The notes: a model not told the origin generated them from the sequence alone. DNA of 32,632 nt from CAZUCD01 sp964618855 (GCA_964618855.1 CAZUCD010000025.1:1-32632), one strand, 5' to 3'. Positions 7,228 to 16,089 are shown, numbered from the stretch's first letter. Translations and numbers: made by a program.

Positions 7228-9096
7228 ATGAGGACGAACCTGCGCAGGACCCTGGGAGTGCTGGCACTCGTCGGCGCGCCGATGCTTGCGGGGGCGGGGG
7301 ACCTCGCCGACGCCATACCCGCCGACGCAAAGATGGCGTTCCTGCTCGAGGACGTCGGTGACCTGACCAGCCGCTTCAAGGCCAGCAAGTATTACGAGGT
7401 CTGGAACGCCCCGGAGACAGCCGAGCTGCGGGCGCTCGTCGAGAAGAAGTTCGACGAGGTCGCCCGCGAGATGCAGGAGGAGGCCGAGTCCGAAGTGCCC
7501 CTCGACAAGCTCATCAAGCTGATATCCAAGGAGGGCGTCTTCTACATTGAGAAGTTCCCCAAGCCGGTGCCCGACGGGAACATGGCCCAGACTTCGCCGG
7601 ATGCGGTCCTCGCCTTCGACCTCAATGACGAGGCGAGGGCGACGGTGGACAAGCTCATCGAGGAGCAACTTGCGGAACTGCCGGCGGACGCCAAGCGCAG
7701 CACCTATACGGTCGGCGAGACGACCGTGTACTCCCTGAATTGGATCGAGGAGGAGGAAGTCGAGGACCAGATCTCCCCGATGGCGGGCGAGGGAGCGGGG
7801 ACGGCAACGCCCGCCCCCCTGAAGCGCCAATCCCCAATGACCATGCAGTATGCCCATGTCGGGAACCGGTTCGCGATGGGGTTCGGTGAGTCCGAACCCC
7901 TGCGCCGCTACATCGGCGGACTTTCGGCCCCGGGCTCCAGTTCCACGATGGCGCGCTCCGAGGGTTACATGAAGTCGCGCACGCTCTCCGGAATCGCGAA
8001 GCCGGACTTCTCGCTCTACGTGAACTACCCGGCCATCATCGCCGAATCCGCGCCCAAGGAGGGACCCGAGGCCGAGGAGATGCAGCGCAACTTCCGTGGC
8101 CTGGGGCTGACCGACGCGGGCCCCGCCCTGATGACTTTCGCGCTGGAGGGCTCCGGGGCCAAGTGGGCGCTGGCGAACTCGCTCCCCGCCGAGAAGAAGG
8201 GGCTCTTCTCCCTTCTCTACAACCAGCCCGCGGTCGATCCCGGGGTCCTGTCCTCCGTTCCCGCGGAGGCGGGGCTTGCGGTCGCATGGTCCCTCAACGG
8301 CGGCACGCTCATGCGCGACCTGCGGGCGCTGCTCATCGCCGTTTCCCCCGAGGGATACGGCGGACTGGACATGGTCTTCGGCATGGCCAACGCCCAGCTC
8401 GGCGTGAACCTCGAGGCGGACGTGGTCGGCCAGCTCGGCGGTGACCACCTCTACTACCGCAACCTGCTGAGTGCGGACGAACTCGCCCGGATTCCGACCG
8501 CCGATCCGAGCGCGGCGCAGATGCTCCCCCTCGCGAAGTCCGTCTTCCGCATCGGGTTCATCCCCGGTTCCCCCGCCTCGACGACGCTGGGGTCCCTGTT
8601 CGACAAGCTGATGAACGACCCGGAAAATCCCGCGCCGCTCGAGAAGGGCGAGGTGCAGGGCTTTGCGAACTACAAGCCGAAGGCCGAGGCTGGCATCCCG
8701 CCCGACATCGCCCCGTCGCTGACGCTGGCCCCCGGGGGAATGGTCCTCACGTTCGACAACGCCGTGCTCCAGGAGGCGCTGCGCAGGCTTGCGGGCGGGT
8801 CGGGCGAGTCCTTCGCGCAGAAGCCGCACGTCTCGGCTTCCCTGGCCGCAGTGGACAGGGCGGACATGAAGGCGTACACCTTCTCCACCGAGGAGGCGAA
8901 CATCGAGAACTACGACGTGCAGACCGGGCAGCTCAAGCGCATGGCGGCCGAGGGGATGGTCGAACCCGAGAGCGCCGAGTTCTTCAAGGCCCTGCCCCCA
9001 ACGTCGGTGCTCAAGGGACGCGTCGGGGACACGTGGAGCGCCGTGTGGACGCGGCCTGACGGGATCGTCCTGCGATCGGAGTCGCAGTTCCGCTGA
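7228..9096 (+). CDS. Large exported protein, unknown function (DUF3352-like in outline)
   Basis: This 622-aa protein has an N-terminal signal peptide (RTLGVLALVGAPMLAGAGD, cleavage near residue 24) followed by ADAIPADAKMAFLLEDV. That opening resembles exported proteins of the DUF3352 type, which begin with a 'PADA..' strand, but the match is by eye only. The body alternates charged helices and strands with repeated short motifs: VAWSLNGG, LGVNLEADVVGQLGGDH and LTLAPGGMVLTFDNAVLQEALRRL. No catalytic signature or membrane anchor is seen. The ATG at 7228 has GAGGAG seven bases upstream; an ATG at 7223 is followed at once by a stop. It sits 66 bp after the exported protease and ends at a strong terminator, so the two are likely co-transcribed. 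Confidence 0.8.
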   Translation: MRTNLRRTLGVLALVGAPMLAGAGDLADAIPADAKMAFLLEDVGDLTSRFKASKYYEVWNAPETAELRALVEKKFDEVAREMQEEAESEVPLDKLIKLISKEGVFYIEKFPKPVPDGNMAQTSPDAVLAFDLNDEARATVDKLIEEQLAELPADAKRSTYTVGETTVYSLNWIEEEEVEDQISPMAGEGAGTATPAPLKRQSPMTMQYAHVGNRFAMGFGESEPLRRYIGGLSAPGSSSTMARSEGYMKSRTLSGIAKPDFSLYVNYPAIIAESAPKEGPEAEEMQRNFRGLGLTDAGPALMTFALEGSGAKWALANSLPAEKKGLFSLLYNQPAVDPGVLSSVPAEAGLAVAWSLNGGTLMRDLRALLIAVSPEGYGGLDMVFGMANAQLGVNLEADVVGQLGGDHLYYRNLLSADELARIPTADPSAAQMLPLAKSVFRIGFIPGSPASTTLGSLFDKLMNDPENPAPLEKGEVQGFANYKPKAEAGIPPDIAPSLTLAPGGMVLTFDNAVLQEALRRLAGGSGESFAQKPHVSASLAAVDRADMKAYTFSTEEANIENYDVQTGQLKRMAAEGMVEPESAEFFKALPPTSVLKGRVGDTWSAVWTRPDGIVLRSESQFR

Positions 9097-9126
9097 CCGC
9101 GTGCCAGCCAGGGTCGGAAACGAAAA

Positions 9127-9150
9127 CGGGCGCCCCTCGCGGGGCGCCCG
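9127..9150. terminator. Bidirectional intrinsic terminator between convergent genes
   Basis: A perfect 10-bp GC stem (CGGGCGCCCC, 9127-9136, with GGGGCGCCCG, 9141-9150) closes a TCGC loop. On the plus strand it is followed by CTCCCTTTG; on the minus strand by GTTTTCGTTT, the better U-tract. It sits 30 bp after the 622-aa gene and 24 bp after the infB stop on the other strand, so it can end both transcripts. Confidence 0.85.
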
Positions 9151-9174
9151 CTCCCTTTGTGGATGCTCGCAGGA

Positions 9175-12100
9175 TCAGGCTTCCCCGGTGAGGGAGGCGG
9201 CCTTCTCCGCGATGGTGTAGGTTTCGATGATGTCCCCGGACTTGACGTCGTTGAAGCGCTCCAGGCCGATGCCGCACTCCTTGCCCTGGGTGATCGACTT
9301 CACGTCGTCCTTCAGGTGGCGGAGCGAGGCCAGCTTGCCCTTCCACACGACAACGCCGTCGCGGACGAGGCGTGCGTGGTGGTCGCGGGCGATAGTGCCC
9401 GACTCGACCATGCAGCCTGCGATGGTGCCGATGCCTGAGATCTTGAAGGGCTGCTGGACGCGCGCGCGGCCCTCCTCCTTCTCCTCGACGATCGGCGCCA
9501 GCATGCCCGCCATCGCCTTCTCGACGTCGGCGATCAGGTTGAAGATGATGTCGTAGAGCCGGATCTCCACGCCCAGCCGCTCGGCGAGTGAGATCGCCTC
9601 TGCGTCGGGCCGGACGTTGAACCCGATCACGACCGCGTCGGATGCGTCGGCAAGCTGCACGTCGCCGGTGGTCACGCCACCGACGCCGGAGTGCAGCACG
9701 CGGATCGCGACCTTCGTGCTCTTGATCTTGGTGAGCGAGCCTCGGATGGCCTCGACCGAGCCCTGGACGTCGCCCTTGACGACGACGTTGAAGGTCTTCA
9801 CCTCGCCCTCGGCGATGTGCTCCGCGAGGTTTTCGAGGGTGATGTGGGTCTTGGCCTGGGCACCGCGCGAGCGGCGGCGGCGGGAGCGCCGGTCGGCGAT
9901 CTCGCGCGCGGTGGCCTCGTCCGGCATCACGATGAAGTGCTCGCCGGCCCCGGGGCTCCCGGAGAGGCCCAGGATCTCGACCGGCATCGAGGGCGAGGCC
10001 TCGGTGACGGGCTTGCCCTGGTCGTTGAACATCGCGCGGACGCGCCCGGTCTCGGTCCCGCATATGAAGACGTCGCCGATGCGGAGCGTGCCGCGGCGGA
10101 TCAGCACCGACGCGACGGCGCCGCGGGCCGGGTCGATCCGCGATTCGATGATGGCGCCCTCGGCGTTGGCGTTCGGGTTGGCCTTCAGCTCGAGCACTTC
10201 GGCCTGGAGCGCGACCATCTCGAGCAGGCTGTCCACCCCCGTGCCCTTGAGCGCGGAAACCGGGGCCATGATCGTCTCGCCGCCGAACTCCTCGGAGACG
10301 AGGTTGAACTTCATCAGTTCCTGCTTCACGCGCATGGGGTCGGCGCCATTGGCGTCCACCTTGTTGATGGCGACGACGATGGGGACGTTTGCCGCCTTGG
10401 CGTGGTTGATGGCCTCGATGGTCTGGGGCATCACGCCGTCGTTTGCGGCGACGACGAGGATGACGAGGTCGGTGACCTGGGCGCCGCGTGCGCGCATGGC
10501 GGTGAACGCCTCGTGGCCCGGCGTGTCCAGGAAGATGATGTCGCCCTTGGCCGTCGAGACGTGGTAGGCGCCGATGTGCTGCGTCATGCCGCCGGCCTCC
10601 CCCGCCGCGACATTCGCCGAGCGGATGCGGTCCAGCAGCGTCGTCTTGCCGTGGTCGACGTGGCCCATGACGGTCACGACGGGCGGGCGCGGCACGAGCG
10701 TGCCCTCCTCGTCCTTCGTGACGAACTCCTCGACGTCGTAGGTGTCCCCCTCGCGGTGGATCTCAACCTCGACGCCAAACTCGGAGGCGATGAGCTCGGC
10801 GAGGTCAGGGTCGAGCACTTGGTTCATCGTGAGCAGCTCTCCCATGAGGAAGAGCTTCTTGATGACCTCCGCGGGCTCGATGGAGCACTTCTGCGCGAAC
10901 TCGGAGACGGTGAAGTCGCCGTGCAGCGCGATGACCTTGGGGCGCGGGGCGGAGCTGTCCCCGGATGGCTGGGAACCGCGCTGCTTGCGACCCTTGCGGT
11001 TGCGAAGGGAGTCGTCCTCCTCCACGCCGAAGATCTTGGAGGGACGGATGCGCTTGTCGCCGCCGCCGCCCGGCGTGCGCTTGCGGCCCGGGCCGCCGGG
11101 CGCCGCTGCGGGCCGCCCGGGGGCGCCGGGCGTGCGCGGCCTGCCGAAGGAGTCCTTGAGCTCGGTGCCGAGGCCCTGCTCCAGGAAGTCCTTCACGGTC
11201 GTTTCGCGGGCGCGGTCCTTCGGACCATCGCGGCGGCGTTCGCCGCGGCGGTTGCGTGCCTCGGTTTCCGAGGCGCTGGGCGTCTCTGTTGCGCCAAAGC
11301 CGCCGCGGCCGGGGCCGCCGCGGTCGCCTGTCGGGCGCGGACCGCCCGGGCGACCGTCGGTTGGCCTTGGGCCGCGGGACGGGTCGCCGGGGCGCGGGGG
11401 CCTGCCGGGGCCGGCGGGACCGCGCGCATCGCGGTTGAATGGACGGTCTGAGGGACCGGAGGGGCGCATCGGGCGCCCATCGGGACCGACGCGCGGGGGC
11501 CGGGAGTCGCCTTCGCGAGGGCGATAGCCACCTTCGCGCGGGGGATATCCGCCCTCGCGGGGGGGATAGCCACCCTCACGGGGCGGGCGCGGGGCGCCGT
11601 CGCGTGCCTGATAGCCGCCCTCGCGCGGCGGGTAGCCGCCTTCGCGTGGCGGGCGCGGCCCACCCTCACGGGGCGGGTAACCGCCCTCGCGGGGGGGACG
11701 TGGGGAACCATCTCGGCCTTGGTAGCCACCTTCGCGGGGAGGCCTCGGGGAACCGTCGCGGGGCTGGTAGGCGCCCTCGCGCGGCGGGCGGTAGCCCTCG
11801 CGTGGCGGACCACCCCGGCTGTCGCCATCGCGCGGTGGACGCGAGTCCCCTTCGCGGGGGGGGCGACGATACTCGCCGCTCGAGGGTGCGGCGGTCGGAG
11901 GACGCTGGACCTGACGGACCATCGGGGGCACCGGGGCCGAAGGGCGCGCGGCCTGGGGAGCAGGCGCGGGCGGGACGGCCGTCGGCGTGACCGAGGCGGG
12001 GCTGACCGTGGTGGCCGCCGGTGCGACGGGCGCGGCCGGGGGTGTCTCGACGGCGGGAGCAGGGGCTGCGGCTGCCACCGGCACGGGCGCCGGTGGTGGA

Positions 12101-12648
12101 GGAGCCGCGGGCTTCTCGATTTCAGTGGGTGGCGGTGCCGAAATGCTCGCTGGCGCCGCCGCGACCACAGGGGGAGGCGCCACGGGGGCGACAACCGGCG
12201 CCTGGGCTGCCGGTGCGGGTGCGGCAGCCACCGCGGCTGGACTCGTAGCCGCCGGCTTCTTGGGTGCTGCGGCCGCCTGCTGGCGGGCGAGCTCCTCCTG
12301 CCGCCGGGCGATCTCGGCGTCGGCGACCTTGCGCCGCTCCTCGGCCTTCTTGCGTTCCTCTTCCTCGGCGGCCTGGCGGCGCCTGATCTCGGCGACGCGC
12401 TTGCGCTCGGCCTCCTCCGCCTCGCGCTTCTTCTCCGCCTCGTTCTCGGAGGCCTTTGCATTCTGCCGGCGGCGGTCGAACTCGGCGGCGATTTCAGCCG
12501 CCACGGTGTCGTCCAGGGTGCTTGAGGCGGTGAGCTTCTTGTTGATCTTGAAGCCCTGCTCGGTGAGGGCACCGCGCTTGAGTTCGACCAGTTCCATAAC
12601 CTCTTTCGGCGTGACGCCGCTGAGGCCTGCGACTTCGTTAATGCGCAT
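9175..12648 (-). CDS. infB: Translation initiation factor IF-2, long form
   Basis: IF-2 is a GTPase that brings initiator fMet-tRNA to the 30S subunit and promotes subunit joining. At 1,157 aa it is long for the family. An IF2_N-type helical domain occupies residues 1-55, then a charged coiled coil (about 60-130), an Ala/Pro-rich linker (about 130-255) and an Arg/Gly/Pro repeat block (259-388). A second IF2_N-like segment (VSEFAQKCSIEPAEVIKKLF) precedes the G domain. G motifs are intact: GHVDHGKTT (about 662), DTPGHEAF (about 708) and NKVD (about 762). Beta-barrel domains and a complete C-terminal tRNA-binding domain follow. The ATG at 12648 has GGAG eight bases upstream. The usual nusA, rbfA and truB neighbours are absent. 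Confidence 0.98.
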   Translation of the reverse strand: MRINEVAGLSGVTPKEVMELVELKRGALTEQGFKINKKLTASSTLDDTVAAEIAAEFDRRRQNAKASENEAEKKREAEEAERKRVAEIRRRQAAEEEERKKAEERRKVADAEIARRQEELARQQAAAAPKKPAATSPAAVAAAPAPAAQAPVVAPVAPPPVVAAAPASISAPPPTEIEKPAAPPPPAPVPVAAAAPAPAVETPPAAPVAPAATTVSPASVTPTAVPPAPAPQAARPSAPVPPMVRQVQRPPTAAPSSGEYRRPPREGDSRPPRDGDSRGGPPREGYRPPREGAYQPRDGSPRPPREGGYQGRDGSPRPPREGGYPPREGGPRPPREGGYPPREGGYQARDGAPRPPREGGYPPREGGYPPREGGYRPREGDSRPPRVGPDGRPMRPSGPSDRPFNRDARGPAGPGRPPRPGDPSRGPRPTDGRPGGPRPTGDRGGPGRGGFGATETPSASETEARNRRGERRRDGPKDRARETTVKDFLEQGLGTELKDSFGRPRTPGAPGRPAAAPGGPGRKRTPGGGGDKRIRPSKIFGVEEDDSLRNRKGRKQRGSQPSGDSSAPRPKVIALHGDFTVSEFAQKCSIEPAEVIKKLFLMGELLTMNQVLDPDLAELIASEFGVEVEIHREGDTYDVEEFVTKDEEGTLVPRPPVVTVMGHVDHGKTTLLDRIRSANVAAGEAGGMTQHIGAYHVSTAKGDIIFLDTPGHEAFTAMRARGAQVTDLVILVVAANDGVMPQTIEAINHAKAANVPIVVAINKVDANGADPMRVKQELMKFNLVSEEFGGETIMAPVSALKGTGVDSLLEMVALQAEVLELKANPNANAEGAIIESRIDPARGAVASVLIRRGTLRIGDVFICGTETGRVRAMFNDQGKPVTEASPSMPVEILGLSGSPGAGEHFIVMPDEATAREIADRRSRRRRSRGAQAKTHITLENLAEHIAEGEVKTFNVVVKGDVQGSVEAIRGSLTKIKSTKVAIRVLHSGVGGVTTGDVQLADASDAVVIGFNVRPDAEAISLAERLGVEIRLYDIIFNLIADVEKAMAGMLAPIVEEKEEGRARVQQPFKISGIGTIAGCMVESGTIARDHHARLVRDGVVVWKGKLASLRHLKDDVKSITQGKECGIGLERFNDVKSGDIIETYTIAEKAASLTGEA
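11487..11874 (-). repeat. Tandem PPREGGY-type repeats inside infB
   Basis: The stretch encodes IF-2 residues about 259-388 and consists of 16 short R[ED]G units plus one variant. Forms include RPPREGGY, PPREGGY, QPRDGSP and RPPREGDS. At DNA level it is an imperfect 18-30 bp tandem array of CG-rich units, prone to slippage. The reading frame is intact, and the copies differ by synonymous and conservative changes, so the array is maintained rather than freshly amplified. It should be disordered and strongly basic. Confidence 0.85.
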
Positions 12649-12884
12649 AGAGACTCCGGCAGGTATTCGCGGAAGGGAAGACTGATGTCAGGTCCGCGGT
12701 GAGAGGGTCGGGCTATCCCCGAGGGAGAGACGTTGCCGCGCGTTTCACCAACTCTGCCCATGAATGACGCAGGCAGAAAACGCCGGCCCTTCAGTTGTGT
12801 GGACTGAAGTTTCAACAATGACCGGGCAGGAGCCCTCCCCCGTCAAGGAAAAGGACTCCTTTGCCGCGCGTTCGTTCTCGGGCA

Positions 12885-13733
12885 TCAACCTTCCCTTGCG
12901 CCACGGCGGCGTTCCGCGATTCCCGCCCTCACCATCGCAAAGTCGTAGCGGCAGGGGTCCTCCGGGCAAACCGCAGCAAGCGCGCGCGTGACTTCCAGCG
13001 CCGTTCGCATCGACGCGTCGGCGCGATCCGTGAGGCCCAGTTCGCGCGCAGTCCTCAGGACATGGACGTCCAACGGCACCATGAGACGTGCCGGCTTCAG
13101 ATCCGGCCACAACCCCATGTCCACCCCGTCCGACGGCCTTGCCATCCAACGCAGGAAGAGGCAGAGGCGTTTCATGGGAGAGTGTCCGTCCGGGACGCCG
13201 AATCCAAAGGGCGCGAGCCCGACGCCCGGACGGAGGGCGGCGCCGCTCCTGGTCCGACCGCGTTGCCGGGGGGGCTCGACAGGGAACGCCGCGAGCGCGA
13301 TAAGGAACCTGCGGCCTGCCGGGGCCACATCGACCTCCGAGGGATCATCGACGGAGCGCCACAATCCGCCGACTGATCCGTGTCGGCGGATCGCCTCGCC
13401 CAGGAGGCCAAACAGGTAGGCGGCGTCCGCGGGATGGATCCGGCGGTGCACCAACCCGCGGCACCGGGCGCGCCACTCCCCGGGCGGCGTCCCCGCCAAC
13501 TCCCTCGCGGGTGCACTCCCCAGAACGGCGAAAGCGCGCTGAAGCGAGGCGTCGATCGCGCGTACATTCCCCCAAGCGAACCCTGCGGCGACCAGCGCCG
13601 CGACCTCCCGGTCGCATGCCTGCTCGAATTGGTGGGCATGCCAGAGGGGGTCGTCACGGAGGTACTCCGCGCGGTGCCACTTCGCGTGGAGCCGCTCCAG
13701 GTGGCTGCGCAGAGAATCCACTGTCCCCGTCAT
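12885..13733 (-). CDS. TIGR02757/DUF2400-family protein
   Basis: This 282-aa protein matches the TIGR02757 (DUF2400) family, which is conserved in bacteria but has no settled biochemical role. Recognisable blocks are DDPLWHAHQFEQACDREVAALVAAGFAWGNV near the N terminus, KRLCLFLRWMARPSDGVDMGLW, and LMVPLDVHVLRTARELGL. The last two recall the helix-hairpin-helix neighbourhood of endonuclease III-like glycosylases; that relation is an impression, not established here. There is no signal peptide. The ATG at 13733 is preferred; the frame runs to 13847 but overlaps the divergent M42 gene. The stop lies 236 bp upstream of infB. That gap holds an imperfectly placed hairpin (CTTCAGT/ACTGAAG, 12789-12809) and nothing else I can name. 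Confidence 0.85.
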   Translation of the reverse strand: MTGTVDSLRSHLERLHAKWHRAEYLRDDPLWHAHQFEQACDREVAALVAAGFAWGNVRAIDASLQRAFAVLGSAPARELAGTPPGEWRARCRGLVHRRIHPADAAYLFGLLGEAIRRHGSVGGLWRSVDDPSEVDVAPAGRRFLIALAAFPVEPPRQRGRTRSGAALRPGVGLAPFGFGVPDGHSPMKRLCLFLRWMARPSDGVDMGLWPDLKPARLMVPLDVHVLRTARELGLTDRADASMRTALEVTRALAAVCPEDPCRYDFAMVRAGIAERRRGAREG

Positions 13734-13792
13734 GACCGGTCGCTCATAGCAGAGGCCGCCCAGCCGGCGCCACTCCCCAAAGGCCAACCACC

Positions 13793-14866
13793 GTGGATCG
13801 CAACCGTGTCGAGTTCTTCCTGTCTCTGTTGAACACGCCGAGCCCATCCGGGTACGAGGGGGAAGTCCAGCGCCTGTGGAGGGCGGATGCCTCGCAGCAT
13901 GCCGACGAGGTCGTGGCCAACGCGCACGGAAGCCTCGTGGCGACAGTGCGGGGACGCGAGGGCGGTCCCTCGATCCTGCTCATGGGGCACTGCGACGAGA
14001 TCGGCCTGCTCGTGCATTACATCGACGACTCCGGGTTCCTCTACTTAAAGCCCATCGGGGGCATTGATGCGCCCACGCTGGTAAACCAGCACGTGCGCCT
14101 GCTCGGGCCGGGGGGGATCGTGCGCGGGGTCATCGGCCGCAAGGCGATCCACCTGATGAAGGGCTCGGAACGCGATTCGGCGAAGATCGAGGTCACGGAC
14201 CTCTGCATCGACCTAGGCGCGGCGAAGCGCGACGAGGCAGAAAAGCTCGCACCCGTCGGAACCCCGGGGGTCGTGGGCGGTGACGCAGTGGAGCTGCTCA
14301 ATGGGCGGATTGCGGCGCGCTGCGTGGACAACAAGTTCGGCTGCTTCGTCGCGGCGGAGGTCCTCCGTCGCGTGGCGGCGCGGAAGGGTGGCCTCGCCGC
14401 GACTCTGCATGCCGCATCCACGGCGCAGGAGGAATGCGGCGTCTGGGATGCGCGGGGCGTCGCCTACGACAAGAACCCCACGGCCGCCATCGCCATCGAC
14501 GTGACGCATGCCACCGACACCCCCGACGACAGCAAAAAGCAGGACGGGGACTTCCCGCTCGGCAAGGGACCCATCGTGAAGACAGGCGTGCTTGCATCCA
14601 AGAAACTCGTGCGCGCCCTGTGCGCCGCGGGGGAACGCGCGGGCATTCCCGTCCGCGTGCGCGCGGAGACGGGCCGCCACGGCACCGATGCGGACCCGGC
14701 GGCGACGGTCCGGGGAGGAATCCCGGTAACGACGATCGCGGTTCCATTGCGCTACATGCACACGAGCGTCGAAGTCGGGGACCTGAACGAAATCGACCAG
14801 GTGTGCGGCGTGCTTACGGAGTTCGTCGTGGGCCTGCAGGAAGGCGCGGACTTTTCGGCGTTGTGA
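13793..14866 (+). CDS. M42-family metallo-aminopeptidase
   Basis: The 357-aa protein is a di-metal aminopeptidase of family M42 (TET/glutamyl-aminopeptidase/YsdC group), which form large dodecameric cytoplasmic particles that trim peptides from proteasome-like proteases. Expected ligands are present: His66 in LLMGHCDEIG, the bridging Asp179 in RCVDNKFG, the catalytic Glu213 with metal ligand Glu214 in QEECG, Asp236 in AIDVTH and His323 in RYMHTS. The insertion domain lies between about residues 75 and 165. Some M42 members act as cellulases or deacetylases, but aminopeptidase is the default. The start is a GTG at 13793, weakly preceded by AAAGG. It diverges from the TIGR02757 gene with 59 bp between the starts, so the promoters must overlap there. 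No downstream partner gene is close. Confidence 0.92.
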   Translation: MDRNRVEFFLSLLNTPSPSGYEGEVQRLWRADASQHADEVVANAHGSLVATVRGREGGPSILLMGHCDEIGLLVHYIDDSGFLYLKPIGGIDAPTLVNQHVRLLGPGGIVRGVIGRKAIHLMKGSERDSAKIEVTDLCIDLGAAKRDEAEKLAPVGTPGVVGGDAVELLNGRIAARCVDNKFGCFVAAEVLRRVAARKGGLAATLHAASTAQEECGVWDARGVAYDKNPTAAIAIDVTHATDTPDDSKKQDGDFPLGKGPIVKTGVLASKKLVRALCAAGERAGIPVRVRAETGRHGTDADPAATVRGGIPVTTIAVPLRYMHTSVEVGDLNEIDQVCGVLTEFVVGLQEGADFSAL

Positions 14867-15269
14867 GGGTAACCCTCGCGGGGCGCCTATGTTGGGCGAC
14901 GGCTCCGTGCAGAAGCGGTGCAGGTGCGGACCCGATGCCCTTCGGAAGTGCGGGACGACGGCCCCACGCAGGGCGGGGCGATGAGCCGTGTAGTTGAGTT
15001 TTTTTCCGCAACAACTTGGCCACGACGAAGGAAATCCAGCGAAATCAAGCGGCTACTGACTTCCGGCACAGCAGCGATGCATTGTACCGTACTGCGGCGT
15101 CGATGGCACCAATCGCCCTTTGCACCGCATCATCCGGAATGCACGCATGCATTCCGCTCATGAACATAGCGCTTGACGTTCGCACACAGGAGGCTCAAGT
15201 TTCCATTCCAGTTGGCAAAGAGTGGTTTGTCGCACCCCAGCCGTTGCCGCCCGCCCCAGGAGGCACCAC
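14867..15269. other. 403-bp non-coding leader before the prepilin gene
   Basis: No convincing gene fits here; the longest open frame starts at a TTG at 15016 and runs over the prepilin Shine-Dalgarno site. The region holds a GC hairpin (14958-14989) followed 10 bases later by a seven-T run near 14999-15005, a weak candidate terminator for the M42 gene. It also holds the perfect inverted repeat at 15135-15156, a -35-like TTGACG at 15173-15178 without a good -10 box, and the prepilin ribosome-binding site CCAGGAGG. It is the longest gene-free stretch of the window. Confidence 0.6.
15135..15156. repeat. Perfect 9-bp inverted repeat upstream of prepilin
   Basis: CGGAATGCA (15135-15143) and TGCATTCCG (15148-15156) form a perfect inverted repeat around CGCA. 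It lies 113 bp upstream of the prepilin ATG and 17 bp before a TTGACG. It has no adjacent T-run, so an operator or an RNA hairpin in the leader is more likely than a terminator. Confidence 0.6.
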
Positions 15270-15932
15270 ATGCCCACCATCCGCGCCTTTACTTTGATCG
15301 AACTGCTCATCGTCGTTGCCATCATCGCCATTCTCGCGGCGATTGCCGTGCCGAACTTCCTGGAGGCCCAGGTGCGGTCAAAAGTGTCGCGCGCCCAGTC
15401 GGACATGCGCTCGATGGCAGCCGGATTGGAGTCCTACTACGTCGACAGCAACCAATATCCCGCCATGACTTTGGACTACGTTCAATCGGTCGATGCCCAG
15501 TACTACGCGTCGCCGCCGGTGGCCGGCCGGTTCGCCCGCACTTTCAGGACGCGCTCCGGTAGCTCCCTTGGCACCCTGACCACGCCCGTGGCGTACCTGA
15601 CGAGCCATTTCCCCGATGTGTTCGCTGACATCAAGGGGACCAACTTCAGATACTTCTCCGACACGCAGGGTTGGATCCTCTCATCCTGGGGCCCTGATGT
15701 GGACCAAGGGGAAGGTGGCGACCTGCTGATGCACAAGGGAGGTCTCGGGCTGGACAACGAGTTCGGAACCACGGAGACCATCTACACAAGCAACGTTTCA
15801 CAGCCGTCGCTGAGGCTGCTGACAGGCAGTTCGACAGGCGCGGAGAATGGCACGGGCCGTAGGACCTCATACACGTATGATCCGACCAACGGCGTCCAAT
15901 CTGAGGGGGAAGTGTGGCGCGTGAGGCAGTAG
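15270..15932 (+). CDS. Type II secretion/type IV pilin-like prepilin
   Basis: The 220-aa protein has a class III (prepilin) signal: a six-residue leader MPTIRA followed by FTLIELLIVVAIIAILAAIAVPNFLEAQ. Phe at +1 and Glu at +5 are those needed for prepilin peptidase processing and assembly. After the N-terminal helix come ALYTS-like strands and a C-terminal region rich in G, S, T and D (SSWGPDVDQGEGGDLLMH). This is more like a pseudopilin or a substrate pilin of a type II secretion-like system than a major type IV pilin. The ATG at 15270 has a strong AGGAGG seven bases upstream. No peptidase, ATPase or secretin gene is nearby, so it is an orphan pilin using machinery encoded elsewhere. Its long leader suggests dedicated regulation. 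Confidence 0.9.
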   Translation: MPTIRAFTLIELLIVVAIIAILAAIAVPNFLEAQVRSKVSRAQSDMRSMAAGLESYYVDSNQYPAMTLDYVQSVDAQYYASPPVAGRFARTFRTRSGSSLGTLTTPVAYLTSHFPDVFADIKGTNFRYFSDTQGWILSSWGPDVDQGEGGDLLMHKGGLGLDNEFGTTETIYTSNVSQPSLRLLTGSSTGAENGTGRRTSYTYDPTNGVQSEGEVWRVRQ

Positions 15933-16089
15933 GGAGCAGCTTTTCCCCCAAGGGGTTGGGTTTCCAACACCGAACCGCAATGCGCCGGCCGGCACGGCAG
16001 CCCGGAACCCGTTCGATCTTGTGACAGTCTGGCCACGGACCGTTCCCCTTCTGATTCGCGACGCCGCTTGATTCACGCTGGATGAGAGC

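Noticed and set aside
6115..8829. 904-codon minus-strand open frame opposite the protease and 622-aa genes
   Set aside because: Antisense artefact of high third-position GC; no recognisable motif, while both plus-strand genes have signal peptides and ribosome-binding sites.
9691..11451. Long plus-strand frame opposite infB
   Set aside because: Shadow of infB; low-complexity composition and no domain.
15173..15240. Possible c-di-GMP (GEMM-type) riboswitch before the prepilin
   Set aside because: Only fragments such as GCAAAG resemble the consensus; the paired stems and the conserved core do not form.
15016..15297. 93-codon frame starting with TTG before the prepilin
   Set aside because: It runs over the prepilin ribosome-binding site and start in another frame and has no ribosome-binding site of its own.
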